From Egibacter rhizosphaerae (GTDB taxonomy: Bacteria > Actinomycetota > Nitriliruptoria > Euzebyales > Egibacteraceae), in the NCBI RefSeq assembly GCF_004322855.1, contig NZ_CP036402.1, forward strand, positions 62,001 through 126,000: a stretch of 64,000 bases of DNA, read 5' to 3'. This document shows, piece after piece, positions 15,710 through 23,535 of this stretch. The position numbers were made by a program, and so were the translations under genes. The notes beneath the pieces were generated by a model that worked only from the letters and a program-made list of their open reading frames with translations, ran no database searches and had not been told where the DNA came from. Positions within the stretch are counted from its first letter, which is position 1; the number at the start of each line of letters is the position of its first letter.

Positions 15710-17503
15710 TCACTGCTCGTAGAGCCCCTCGATCTCGTCGGCGAAGTGCTGGACCACGTTGTTTCGTCGCAGCTTCAGCGTGGGGGTCAGCTCCTCGTTC
15801 TCCTGGGTGAAGTCGCGCTCGAGGATCCTCGTCTTGCGGATCGTCTCGGCCTTGCTGACCGCCGCATTCGCGTGCTCGACCGCCTTGTCGATCTCGGCAC
15901 GGACCGCCTCGTGCCCGGCGAGCTCCGCGGTGGAGCCCTCGAGCCCGCGCTCGCTCGCGAACGAGGCGAGCTCCTCGGCGTCGAGCGTGACGAGCGCGGC
16001 GACGAACGGCCGGTTGTCACCGACCACCATCGCCTGGGAGACGAGCGCGTGGGCCTTCAGGCGCTCCTCGAGGACCGCGGGCGCGACGTTCTTGCCCCCG
16101 GCGGTGACGATGATCTCCTTCTTGCGCCCGGTGATGGCGAGGAAGCCGTCCTCGTCCAGCTCGCCCAGGTCACCGCTGTGGAACCAGCCGTCCTCGTCGA
16201 GGACATCGCGGGTGGCCTCGTCATTGTTGAAGTAGCCGGGGAAGACGTTGCCCCCGCGGATCAGCACCTCGCCGTCGTCCGCGACCGACACCTCCACACC
16301 GGGCAACGGCACGCCGACGGTCCCGATCCGCATCTGGTCGGGGCTGTTGACCGTCGCCGGGGCGGTGGTCTCGGTGAGCCCGTACCCCTCCAGGATCGTG
16401 ATGCCCGCAGCGTTGAAGAAGTGCGCGAGATGCGGCGCCAGCGGTGCTCCGCCGGAGACGCAGTGGTTCACCTGACCGCCCATGGCGTCGCGCAGCTTGG
16501 AGTAGACGAGCTTGTCGGCGAAGCCGTGCTGCGCACTCGTGAGCAGGCCCGGACTGCGACCGGCATCCACGGCCTCGGACCACTTGTAGGCGACCTGCAC
16601 GGCCCAGTCGAAGATCTTGCGCTTGACGCCCGTCGCCTTGCGTTGCGCCCCGTTGAACACCTTCTCGAACACGCGGGGCACGGCGAGCAGGAACGTGGGC
16701 CGGAACGACGGCAGGTCCTCGATGAGCGTGTCGCTGCTGCGGGCGTACCCCATGGGGACATTGGCCTGTAGGAACAGGTACTGGACCAACCGCGCGAACA
16801 CGTGCGCGAGGGGCAGGAACAGCAGGGTGCTGTCTTCCTTCTTGAGCATCGACTGCAGCACCACACCCGATTGCTCCGCGGTCCACAGCATGTTGTGGTG
16901 CGTGAGCATGCAACCCTTGGGGTTGCCGGTGGTGCCCGACGTGTAGATCAGGCTGAACAGATCGTCGCCGGTGCGCGTGGCGGCGCGCTCGCGCACCCCG
17001 GCGCGCTCGGTGTCACCGGCGCGCTCGGCCAGGGCGTCGAGGCCGCCGTCGTCGAAGACGAACACCTCCCCGAGCCCGGGCGCCTGCGAGCGAGCCTGGT
17101 CGAGGACCTTGGCGAAGTCCGCGTTCGACGCGAAGGCCAGCTTCGCCCCCGAGTCCTCCAGGATCCACGCGGTCTGATCCACCGAACTCGTCTCGTAGAT
17201 CGGCACCGTGACGCCACCAGCGGCGAGGATGGCGAGGTCGGCGATCGTCCATTCGACGCGTGTCGGGCTGAGGAGCGCGACGCGGTCGCCGGGCTCGACG
17301 CCCGCGGCCATGAGGCCGGCGGCGATGGCCTCGACCCGCTCGGCGAGCTGCGGCCACGTGAGACCCTGCCAACCGCCGTCCTCGTAGAAGCGGAGAATCT
17401 GGCGCTGATCCCCGGCGTCAGCGCGCTCCCAGAGCGTCGAGACGAGGTTGCGCTCCTTGGGGACCTCCACGGGGGTGGGCCCGTTCGCGGTGCGCTGCAC
17501 CAT
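15710..17503 (-). CDS. long-chain fatty-acid-CoA ligase (AMP-binding, FadD15-like)
   Basis: Activates fatty acids to acyl-CoA through an acyl-adenylate. The 597-residue protein has the P-loop AMP motif LIYTSGTTGNPKGCMLTH (about 185-202), the linker LFLPLAHVFAR, the A5 motif LEGYGLTETTAP, YFNNDEATRDV and GWFHSGDLGELDEDGFLAITGRKKEIIVTAGGKNVAP with the hinge and ligase lysine region. It ends VQHFADEIEGLYEQ, typical of the FadD15/long-chain group. ATG 17503 follows GGAGGAG; the longer reading frame upstream is low-complexity. It is downstream of the alpha/beta hydrolase and upstream of the rhomboid, in a neighbourhood rich in lipid-handling proteins. Confidence 0.92.
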   Translation of the reverse strand: MVQRTANGPTPVEVPKERNLVSTLWERADAGDQRQILRFYEDGGWQGLTWPQLAERVEAIAAGLMAAGVEPGDRVALLSPTRVEWTIADLAILAAGGVTVPIYETSSVDQTAWILEDSGAKLAFASNADFAKVLDQARSQAPGLGEVFVFDDGGLDALAERAGDTERAGVRERAATRTGDDLFSLIYTSGTTGNPKGCMLTHHNMLWTAEQSGVVLQSMLKKEDSTLLFLPLAHVFARLVQYLFLQANVPMGYARSSDTLIEDLPSFRPTFLLAVPRVFEKVFNGAQRKATGVKRKIFDWAVQVAYKWSEAVDAGRSPGLLTSAQHGFADKLVYSKLRDAMGGQVNHCVSGGAPLAPHLAHFFNAAGITILEGYGLTETTAPATVNSPDQMRIGTVGVPLPGVEVSVADDGEVLIRGGNVFPGYFNNDEATRDVLDEDGWFHSGDLGELDEDGFLAITGRKKEIIVTAGGKNVAPAVLEERLKAHALVSQAMVVGDNRPFVAALVTLDAEELASFASERGLEGSTAELAGHEAVRAEIDKAVEHANAAVSKAETIRKTRILERDFTQENEELTPTLKLRRNNVVQHFADEIEGLYEQ

Positions 17504-17639
17504 GGCGACTCCTCCTCGGGTTTTCGGGCGGTGGGTCGGCTCGAACCTCCGGAGCCCTTCCACGCTGATACGGCCCCGTCGCGCCAGTTTACTGGGCGTG
17601 AGCGACCCGTGAACAGGGTGCGGCGTGTGCCTCCCACCG

Positions 17640-18482
17640 TTACCGGTCGGCCTCGGCGAGAAACGCCCGCACCGGCCCGAGCCACGCCTGCGGCGCGTCG
17701 AGCTGGGGTGTGTGTCCACCCGGCACGACGACCCGCCGTGCCCCCGGGATGAGCCCCGCGAGCAGGCGCTGATCGGGCTCCGGCCAGATGTCCTCGTGCT
17801 CGCCGTGCAGGATCAGGGTGGGGACCTCGAAACCACACAGCAACGCGCGCAGGGGGGTCGCGGTCACCAGGGCCCGTGCCTCGCCGATCACGGCTCCCGG
17901 CTCGAGTTCGTGGAACCGACGGCGGTCGAACGTCTCGCGGGCGGGGTCCGGCGCGCCTGCAGCCCGCGCCGCGGCGCGCCGGGACCGCTCGTGCCAGCCC
18001 GCGGCGAGACCGTCGCGCCGGACCGCTGTCGCGATCGCCTCGAGTCCCTCGATCGCCTCGTCGGCCGGCGCGCCGGCACCCGTGTCGGCGAGCACGAGCG
18101 CTCGCAAACGGGTACTGGCGATGTCGGCGACGCGTTGGGTGACGAGGCCTCCCAGTGAGTGCCCCAGCAAGTGGAACCGCTCCCAGCCCAGGGACCCGGC
18201 CGCACCGAGCACCCAGCCGGCCAGTGCGGGGAGATCGTAGGCCTCGGGACGTCGGGGCCCGGGCGAATCCCCGTGCCCCGGCAGATCGATCGCCACCACG
18301 ATGCGGTCCGCCGCGAGGCCGGGTAGGACCGCGTCGAAATCCTCCTTCGAGCCGGTGAAGCCGTGGACGAGCAGCAGGGGAGCGACGCGCCGTTGCCGAC
18401 CACCGGTTGGCCGGGCCGCGACGTACGCCAGCGGGCGGCCGTCGACCCACACGACGGACGGGGAGGCATCGGAGCGTGTCAC
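17640..18482 (-). CDS. alpha/beta-fold hydrolase
   Basis: 280 residues with the hydrolase core: oxyanion segment PLLLVHGFTGSKEDFDAVLPGLA, IVVAIDLPGHGDSPG, nucleophile elbow LLGHSLGG (Ser109), an acidic residue in LILHGEHEDIWPEPDQ, and the His in VVVPGGHTPQLDAPQ. The cap region (about 130-205) is helical and Arg/Ala-rich. It resembles the MenH/esterase group but lacks markers of a specific reaction. GTG 18482 is preceded by TAGGCT at 9 nt and no ribosome binding site. It is divergent from chdC across 96 bp and is probably first in the transcription unit that runs into fadD. Confidence 0.85.
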   Translation of the reverse strand: MTRSDASPSVVWVDGRPLAYVAARPTGGRQRRVAPLLLVHGFTGSKEDFDAVLPGLAADRIVVAIDLPGHGDSPGPRRPEAYDLPALAGWVLGAAGSLGWERFHLLGHSLGGLVTQRVADIASTRLRALVLADTGAGAPADEAIEGLEAIATAVRRDGLAAGWHERSRRAAARAAGAPDPARETFDRRRFHELEPGAVIGEARALVTATPLRALLCGFEVPTLILHGEHEDIWPEPDQRLLAGLIPGARRVVVPGGHTPQLDAPQAWLGPVRAFLAEADR

Positions 18483-18491
18483 CGAGGCCGG

Positions 18492-18497
18492 AGCCTA
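18492..18497 (-). promoter_or_regulatory. TAGGCT -10 box before the hydrolase gene
   Basis: TAGGCT on the minus strand ends 9 nt before GTG 18482, with no ribosome binding site in between. Confidence 0.4.
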
Positions 18498-18526
18498 GGG
18501 GTGCGCTCCGACCATCGCGACGATGA

Positions 18527-18532
18527 CTACGC
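18527..18532 (+). promoter_or_regulatory. candidate TACGCT -10 box for chdC
   Basis: The sequence GATGACTACGCTGGCG in the divergent promoter region carries a TANNNT box. A transcript starting about 7 nt downstream would have a leader of about 40 nt containing the chdC ribosome binding site. Confidence 0.4.
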
Positions 18533-18578
18533 TGGCGCGAGGTGCCCCGATCCACCCGACACCGTCAAGGAGACCGTC

Positions 18579-19373
18579 GTGCCGTCCGTCGTCCCGACCG
18601 AGGGCTGGGGAGTCCTGCACCTGTTCTTCCACGTGCGCCGCGAGCTGCTGGAGGGCGCCCAGGGGGCCGCGCGCGACTTCGCCGGGCGCCTGAAGGCGTT
18701 CGACGATCGTGACGGCTACCAGGTCCTCGCCTTCAGCGTGCTCGGTCAGAAAGCGGACTTCGGTGTGATGGCGCTCGGCCCGGACCTGGCGGCACTCGAC
18801 GGGCTGCACACCGAGCTCGCCGGCAGCCCGCTGGGCCAGGCGCTCCTCCCGGCCGCCAGCTACCTGTCGCTCACCGAACTCAGCGATTACGGCCAGACCG
18901 AGGAGGAGGAGGTCGAGCGCTTGCGCCGCGAGGGGATCGAGCCGGGCACGGACGCGCACGAGGAGCAGCTCGCCGCGTTCCGCGAGCGGATGGAGGCCTA
19001 TGCCCGCCACCGCCTCTACCCGGACCTCCCGCAGCGCCAGGTCATCGGGTTCTACCCGATGAGCAAGCGACGGGGTGGCGAGCACAACTGGTACCTGCTC
19101 GACTTCGAGCAGCGCCGTCGGCTGATGGGGGCACACGCGCAGACCGGTCGCCGCTTCAGCGATCGGATCACCCAGCTCATCACCGCTTCGACCGGGCTGG
19201 ACGACTGGGAGTGGGGGGTGACCCTGCTCGCCGACGATCCGAAGGCACTCAAGGACGTCGTCTACACGATGCGCTTCGACGAGGTGAGTGCCCGGTACTC
19301 CGACTTCGGCCCGTTCGTCACCGGGCTCGTCTGCGAGCCGGACGAACTCTTCCGCCACCTCCACCTCACGTAG
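18579..19373 (+). CDS. chdC: coproheme decarboxylase ChdC (HemQ)
   Basis: The last enzyme of the coproporphyrin-dependent haem pathway of monoderm bacteria: it oxidatively decarboxylates coproheme III to haem b. The 264-residue protein has the chlorite-dismutase-like fold. The diagnostic VIGFYPMSKRRGGEHNWYLL contains Tyr159, equivalent to the radical tyrosine of characterised ChdC, and MGAHAQTGR contains the proximal haem ligand His186. The two-domain length fits ChdC; the distal Arg of true chlorite dismutases is not seen. GTG 18579 has AAGGAG 6 nt upstream. No other haem genes are beside it. Confidence 0.93.
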   Translation: MPSVVPTEGWGVLHLFFHVRRELLEGAQGAARDFAGRLKAFDDRDGYQVLAFSVLGQKADFGVMALGPDLAALDGLHTELAGSPLGQALLPAASYLSLTELSDYGQTEEEEVERLRREGIEPGTDAHEEQLAAFRERMEAYARHRLYPDLPQRQVIGFYPMSKRRGGEHNWYLLDFEQRRRLMGAHAQTGRRFSDRITQLITASTGLDDWEWGVTLLADDPKALKDVVYTMRFDEVSARYSDFGPFVTGLVCEPDELFRHLHLT

Positions 19374-19467
19374 AGCCGCTCGACGACGACCCGCCCGACG
19401 AACCGTGGCGGGCCCGAGGCACACACGCGAGGCAGGGCACTGCGGCGGGCGCCGGCCAGCGGACGAC

Positions 19468-19484
19468 CCGACCCGACGGGTCGG
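19468..19484. terminator. hairpin between convergent chdC and hup
   Basis: CCGACCC-gac-GGGTCGG, a perfect 7-bp stem with a 3-nt loop, lies between the stops of the two convergent genes. No T-run follows, as usual in this GC-rich genome. It probably serves both strands. Confidence 0.55.
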
Positions 19485-19517
19485 ACCAACCGCCGGCCGA
19501 CGTGTGGTGAGCGGACG

Positions 19518-19790
19518 CTACGAAACGGCGTCCTTGAAGGCCTTGCCCGCCTTGAATGCCGGCGTCTTCGAGGCCTTCACCTTGATCTGCTCCCCGGTCT
19601 GCGGGTTGCGCCCGGTCCGAGCGGCACGCTCCCGCCGCTCGAAGGTCCCGAACCCGGTCAGCGCGACCTTCTCTCCACGGGCCACCTGCTCGGTGATCGT
19701 CTTGGTGATGGCGTCCAACGCGTCCGCCATGTCGCTCTTGCTCATGTTGGCCTCGTCGGCGGCCGCGTCGATCAGCTGGGACTTGTTCAC
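19518..19790 (-). CDS. hup: HU-family DNA-binding protein
   Basis: A 90-residue nucleoid protein that bends DNA as a dimer. It reads MNKSQLIDAAADEANMSKSD through the beta-arm signature GFGTFERRERAARTGRNPQTG and KASKTPAFKAGKAFKDAVS. The length is the short canonical HU form; the Lys/Ala-rich tail of mycobacterial HupB is absent. GTG 19790 has AAGGA 6 nt upstream. The GTG-initiated reading frame fits family length exactly, while longer frames upstream are low-complexity. Monocistronic, with hairpins on both sides. Confidence 0.95.
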   Translation of the reverse strand: MNKSQLIDAAADEANMSKSDMADALDAITKTITEQVARGEKVALTGFGTFERRERAARTGRNPQTGEQIKVKASKTPAFKAGKAFKDAVS

Positions 19791-19975
19791 GTCGCATCCT
19801 TCGTATCGGGGATGGTTCCACCGACCCTTCCGAGCGCGCCGGGGAGGCACGCGGTTGGCCGGCATCGCGGGATACCGTGCCGAACCGTGGGCGCGAGCGC
19901 AAGGAACCTCGACGGTCGAGAGGCCCGGCACGGCTGAGTCGCCACCCCACGAGTCCGGTAGGAGGACAAGCGCGG

Positions 19976-21004
19976 CTACGCACCACACCACCCCCGCGCC
20001 TGCGCGGCCATCTCCGGCACGGCGTGTTCCAGCACCCCGAACCACTCGCTGTCGGCGTGCCCGGCCAGGTAGCGCTTGTACAGGCCCTCGGTCAGGACGG
20101 CGAGCTTCCAGAGGGCCAGGGTCCGGTAGAAGGTCAGCTCCCGGGTGGCCAGCCCCGTGGCGGCCTCGTACCGCTCGACGAGCTCCTGCCGCGTGGGAAA
20201 CCCCGGTGCCGTGGTCGGCTGCGGCAGCCCGGCGAGGTGGCCCTCGCCGGGCTGCGGCCAGAACACGAGGAGGTAGCCGAGATCGGCGAGCGGATCCCCG
20301 AGCGTGGCCATCTCCCAGTCGAGGATCGCGACCACGTCGGGTTCGGGCGGGTCGGACACGACGACGTTGTCGAGCTTGAAGTCGCCGTGCACGATCGCCG
20401 ACGGGCCGTCGGCGGGGACGTTCGTCGCCAACCAGTCCCCCACGGCCTCGACATCCGGCAGTTCGCGTGTGGCCATGACCTCCCACTGCTTGCTCCACCT
20501 GCGGACCTGCCGCGCGGTGTAGCCGTCGGGACGACCGAGGTCGCCCAGCCCCGCCGCCCGGTAGTCCACCCGGTGCAGCTCCGCGAGCGCGTCGACCAGC
20601 CGCTCCCCCACCCGTCGTCGCGCGGGTTCGTCCAGCTCGTCGGGGGCCTCCTCCCGGATCACACGCCCGGGCACCTCCTCCATCACGTAGAACGGCACAC
20701 CGATCACCGCCGGGTCCTCGCACACCGCCAGCGGCCGTGGACAGCGCACCTCCGTGTCGGCCAGTGCCGCGAGTACACGGTGCTCGCGGAGCATGTCGTG
20801 GGCGGTCTCGGGGATCTCTCCCATCGGGGGGCGCCGAAGCACCGCGTGACCGGCCTCGCGCGTCAGGCGGAACGTCAGGTTGCTCCGCCCCCGACCGATC
20901 TTCTCGACCTCGAGCGAGCCACCCCCGAGCTCGGGCACGTGGCGGTCCAGCCAAGCCTGCACCGATTCCCGCGGCACGACCTCGTCGGTCTCCAGCACGT
21001 GCAT
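19976..21004 (-). CDS. aminoglycoside-phosphotransferase-like (ACAD10/APH) kinase
   Basis: A 342-residue protein-kinase-fold phosphotransferase of the APH/choline kinase group. Features are IGRGRSNLTFRLTR (glycine loop), HAVLRRPP (ATP-site region), catalytic AIVHGDFKLDNVVV (the Brenner motif) and metal-binding VAILDWEMATLGDPLADLGYLLVFW. This subfamily is best known as the kinase part of ACAD10 and as partners of acyl-CoA dehydrogenases such as FadE36, so phosphorylation of a hydroxyacyl compound is more likely than antibiotic resistance. The start is either ATG 21004 or GTG 20998, which has GAGGG upstream. It is divergent from a TetR gene that may control it. Confidence 0.82.
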   Translation of the reverse strand: MHVLETDEVVPRESVQAWLDRHVPELGGGSLEVEKIGRGRSNLTFRLTREAGHAVLRRPPMGEIPETAHDMLREHRVLAALADTEVRCPRPLAVCEDPAVIGVPFYVMEEVPGRVIREEAPDELDEPARRRVGERLVDALAELHRVDYRAAGLGDLGRPDGYTARQVRRWSKQWEVMATRELPDVEAVGDWLATNVPADGPSAIVHGDFKLDNVVVSDPPEPDVVAILDWEMATLGDPLADLGYLLVFWPQPGEGHLAGLPQPTTAPGFPTRQELVERYEAATGLATRELTFYRTLALWKLAVLTEGLYKRYLAGHADSEWFGVLEHAVPEMAAQARGWCGA

Positions 21005-21091
21005 CCCTCGCTCGACCGTGGGGCTAGGCTGACCGGGGTCATGGTCGCCGAGCGCGCTGCGGCAGGGCAAGCCGCGGGAGGAGGAGATCGC

Positions 21092-21736
21092 GTGTCGCAC
21101 GACGCCACGATGTCGGCACCCGAACCCGTCCCCCCGACGAGCCGGCGCGGAGACCGCACACGGGCAGCGCTCGTCGAGTCCGCGTTGACCCTGTTCGCCG
21201 CCCAGGGGGTCGAGGCGACGAGCGTGGACCAGGTCACCCAGGCCGCGAAGGTCGCCAAGGGAACGTTCTACGTGCACTTCGAGCGCAAGGAGGACGTGCT
21301 GCTCGAACACGCGGCCGCGCTCGTGGGGGACCTCGATGCACGGCCATTCCCCGACGAGCCGCGCGCCGCCCTGCACGCGCTCGCCCAGCGGTTCGTCGCT
21401 GCCCAGGCGGGGACGCCGCGCGCAGTGTCCGGTCGCATGGTCCGGGAGATCATCGGGCACCGCAGCGACTGGCTCCGCGTGCTCGGTCGGCGACGTGCCC
21501 TGTCCGCAGTGATCGAGCCGATCCTCGCGCGCGGCCAGGAGGTCGGGGCGATCCGCGACGATCAATCCCCGGTGCGCCTGGCACAAGCCCTGACGATCCT
21601 CTGGCTCGACAACGTGATCGGTTGGGCGGAGCGGCCGGAGCCACGCCCACTCGTCAACGACCTCGAGCGCGCCACGTCCCTCTTCCTGGACGGGGCGGCC
21701 GTCGGCGCGACCCCGGACGGGAAGCCGGCGCCATGA
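21092..21736 (+). CDS. TetR-family transcriptional regulator
   Basis: 214 residues. The N-terminal HTH is SRRGDRTRAALVESALTLFAAQGVEATSVDQVTQAAKVAKGTFYVHFERKEDVLLEHA, with the family signature KGTFYVHFERKEDVL at about 60-75. The ligand-binding half is helical and unassignable. GTG 21092 is preceded by GGGAGGAGGAG, a strong ribosome binding site; an ATG six codons later is less likely. It is divergent from the APH-like kinase across 87 bp, in which TAGGCT (21026-21031) could be its -10 box. Self-regulation and control of the kinase are inferred from this arrangement. Confidence 0.9.
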   Translation: MSHDATMSAPEPVPPTSRRGDRTRAALVESALTLFAAQGVEATSVDQVTQAAKVAKGTFYVHFERKEDVLLEHAAALVGDLDARPFPDEPRAALHALAQRFVAAQAGTPRAVSGRMVREIIGHRSDWLRVLGRRRALSAVIEPILARGQEVGAIRDDQSPVRLAQALTILWLDNVIGWAERPEPRPLVNDLERATSLFLDGAAVGATPDGKPAP

Positions 21737-21808
21737 CGGGTCGCACGGGTCCTCGCGAGACCCGCTGCGGGTCGCCCAGGCCGCTCGGACCGCACGGGCT
21801 GCACACCA

Positions 21809-22168
21809 TCACTCCGACCGGACCTCGTCCGCGATCCGCTGCCAGCCGTCGGGGTCGTGACCCGCGGTGACGATGTCGCCGTAGCGCACCAGCGGCAGGC
21901 GCAACAGCCCCGGATCCTCGGCGAGGCGCTCGAGCCACGCGTCCGTGTCGAGCGACAGGTAGGCCAACCCGTGGTCGACGTACGAACGCGACGTCTCGTC
22001 GAGCAACGACTCGATGCCCAGCCGGTCGGACCAGCGACGCAGTTCCTTGGGACTCGCGGACCGCTTGCGCAGATCCCGGTCGTGGACGGCCACGCGCCGT
22101 TCCGAGAAGAACCGCTGCGCGGCCTTCGTGGACTTCGACTTCGGATGACCGATCAGGATGACCTCCAC
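21809..22168 (-). CDS. ArsC/Spx-like thioredoxin-fold protein lacking the catalytic cysteine
   Basis: 119 residues with the ArsC layout: strand EVILIGHPKSKSTKAAQRFF, VAVHDRDLRKRSASPKELRR, then LLRLPLVRYGDIVTAGHDPDGW with the cis-Pro segment. Where arsenate reductases have NPRCS the protein has HPKSK, so the reactive Cys is replaced by Ser. The protein contains no Cys and cannot be a standard arsenate reductase. Cys-less relatives exist in actinobacteria and their function is unknown. GTG 22168 has GGGAG 5 nt upstream and lies 10 nt after the transporter stop, so it is the third gene of a glutaredoxin-transporter operon. Confidence 0.75.
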   Translation of the reverse strand: MEVILIGHPKSKSTKAAQRFFSERRVAVHDRDLRKRSASPKELRRWSDRLGIESLLDETSRSYVDHGLAYLSLDTDAWLERLAEDPGLLRLPLVRYGDIVTAGHDPDGWQRIADEVRSE

Positions 22169-22178
22169 GGGACTCTCC

Positions 22179-23090
22179 CTATCGCTCGGCGACCGGCTCG
22201 GCCCTCGACTCCCGGGTTCGCCGGTGCTCGACCACGCGGCTCCCCACGACCGCCGCCGCGACCAGCGAGATGCCGGCCACGTGGACGAGACCGAACGGCT
22301 CCCCGAAGAACAGGTGGCCCCACAGCGAGCCCAGAAGTGGGATCCCCGCCAGCGCGATCGACGCCAACGCCGCACTGACCCGCTGGTGCGCCCAGTTCAG
22401 GAGCAGGTGCCCGTTGCCGGGGATCAACGCCAGGATCACCAGCCAACTCACGTCGAACGCGGTGGCCGGCACCAGCGTCGGCGCGGCGAACGCGAACGGC
22501 GTCACAACGACGAGCCCCACGGCCAGGAACGAGGCCGTGAACGTCAGCGTCGGCGCGCCGGTCGTTCGTGCCCGTTTCGCGGCCAGGAAGTAGGCGGTGA
22601 AGGCGAAGAGGTTGACGACCGCGAGGACGTCTCCCAGCGGGTCGCGGCTGTCGTCCCCGGCGGTCCGCATCAGAACGAGGGCCACGCCCGCGAGCGCGAC
22701 CCCGGACCACGCGATCAGGCTCAACGGGACACGCTCGCCGACGGTCCGGCGACTCACGAGCGCGACGAGCAGGGGCTGCATCGCGGCGACCAGTGTCACG
22801 ACGGCGATCGACGTGAGCTTGGTCGCCTCGATGAAGATCAACTGGTGGGTCACGAAGGCGAGTCCGGTGCCCACCACGGGACCGAGACGCCGTGGCCACG
22901 GCGTCCGAAACGCGACCGCGAGCGCCCCCAGCACGGCGATACCGAGTCCCAAGCGCCAGAAGGCGATCGACGCCGCGGGCAGGTCGATCCCCTTGACGAT
23001 CGGGAACCCCGTCGAGAAGGCGACCATCGCCCCCAGCACCGCGGCGAAGCCCCCGCCGGGGCCGGCGAGCGTGCTGCGGATACGGCTCAT
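22179..23090 (-). CDS. DMT-superfamily (EamA) transporter
   Basis: 303 residues with ten hydrophobic helices in two EamA repeats (GGFAAVLGAMVAFSTGFPIV to GVALAGVALVLM, and LGDVLAVVNLFAFTAYFLAA to ISLVAAAVVGSRVVE). ATKLTSIAVVTLVAAMQPLLVALVSR and ALASIALAGIPLLGSLWGHLFFGEP are the paired conserved segments of drug/metabolite exporters. Substrates are unpredictable (amino acids or other metabolites). The start ATG 23090 lies 14 nt past the glutaredoxin stop. Confidence 0.88.
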   Translation of the reverse strand: MSRIRSTLAGPGGGFAAVLGAMVAFSTGFPIVKGIDLPAASIAFWRLGLGIAVLGALAVAFRTPWPRRLGPVVGTGLAFVTHQLIFIEATKLTSIAVVTLVAAMQPLLVALVSRRTVGERVPLSLIAWSGVALAGVALVLMRTAGDDSRDPLGDVLAVVNLFAFTAYFLAAKRARTTGAPTLTFTASFLAVGLVVVTPFAFAAPTLVPATAFDVSWLVILALIPGNGHLLLNWAHQRVSAALASIALAGIPLLGSLWGHLFFGEPFGLVHVAGISLVAAAVVGSRVVEHRRTRESRAEPVAER

Positions 23091-23103
23091 GCGCGCACCA
23101 CGC

Positions 23104-23343
23104 TCACTCCTCCAGCACCGCGAGGACCTCCTCCACACTCGGGTTGGGGAGGAACGTCTCACCCACGCGCACCGTCGGGACCAACTCGTCGCCCCCATTG
23201 GCCGCCCGTACGGTCTCCGCGGCCTCCCGATTGGTGAAGATGTTCACGTCCTCGAACGGGACCTCCCTGCGCGCGAGCTCACGTTTCAGCGTCGTGCAGT
23301 AGCCGCACATCGGGCGCCAATACACCGTGAGTCCCTGCGTCAC
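23104..23343 (-). CDS. mycoredoxin/glutaredoxin-like protein (CGYC)
   Basis: 79 residues: TQGLTVYWRPMCGYCTTLKR with the CxxC redox site at Cys13/Cys16, ELVPTVRVGETFLPNPSVEEVL with the cis-Pro (VPT) motif. Size and sequence match the mycoredoxin (Mrx1) group, which reduces mycothiol mixed disulfides; a NrdH-type role is the alternative. GTG 23343 is preceded by GGAGGAG 6 nt upstream. It is first gene of the operon with the EamA transporter and the Cys-less ArsC-like protein. Confidence 0.85.
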   Translation of the reverse strand: MTQGLTVYWRPMCGYCTTLKRELARREVPFEDVNIFTNREAAETVRAANGGDELVPTVRVGETFLPNPSVEEVLAVLEE

Positions 23344-23485
23344 CGTCCCACTCCTCCGTCGGGGGTTTGCACCACGACCCGCGCATCGAGCCGTCGCTCC
23401 CCAACGTGCCCCCGGAACCGAACCTTCCCAACGTTCGACACCGGGCCATCCGAATGGGGCCGGACCCGAACGGACGGGTGACCCA

Positions 23486-23535
23486 ACTACTCCCCGGGCC
23501 CACCAGGCCCACTACTCCCCGGGCCCACCAGGCCA
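23486..23535. repeat. 25-bp tandem duplication across a stop codon
   Basis: ACTACTCCCCGGGCCCACCA plus five bases occurs at 23486-23510 and again at 23511-23535, with one difference. The second copy contains the stop codon of the dehydrogenase gene (23512-23514). The unit is not a multiple of three, so the protein C-terminus is not repeated. Confidence 0.9.

Noticed and set aside
19976-21004. Aminoglycoside resistance gene
   Set aside because: The APH fold is clear but the sequence belongs with ACAD10/FadE-linked kinases, and nothing indicates antibiotic phosphorylation.
21809-22168. Arsenate reductase
   Set aside because: The catalytic Cys is replaced by Ser and the protein has no Cys.
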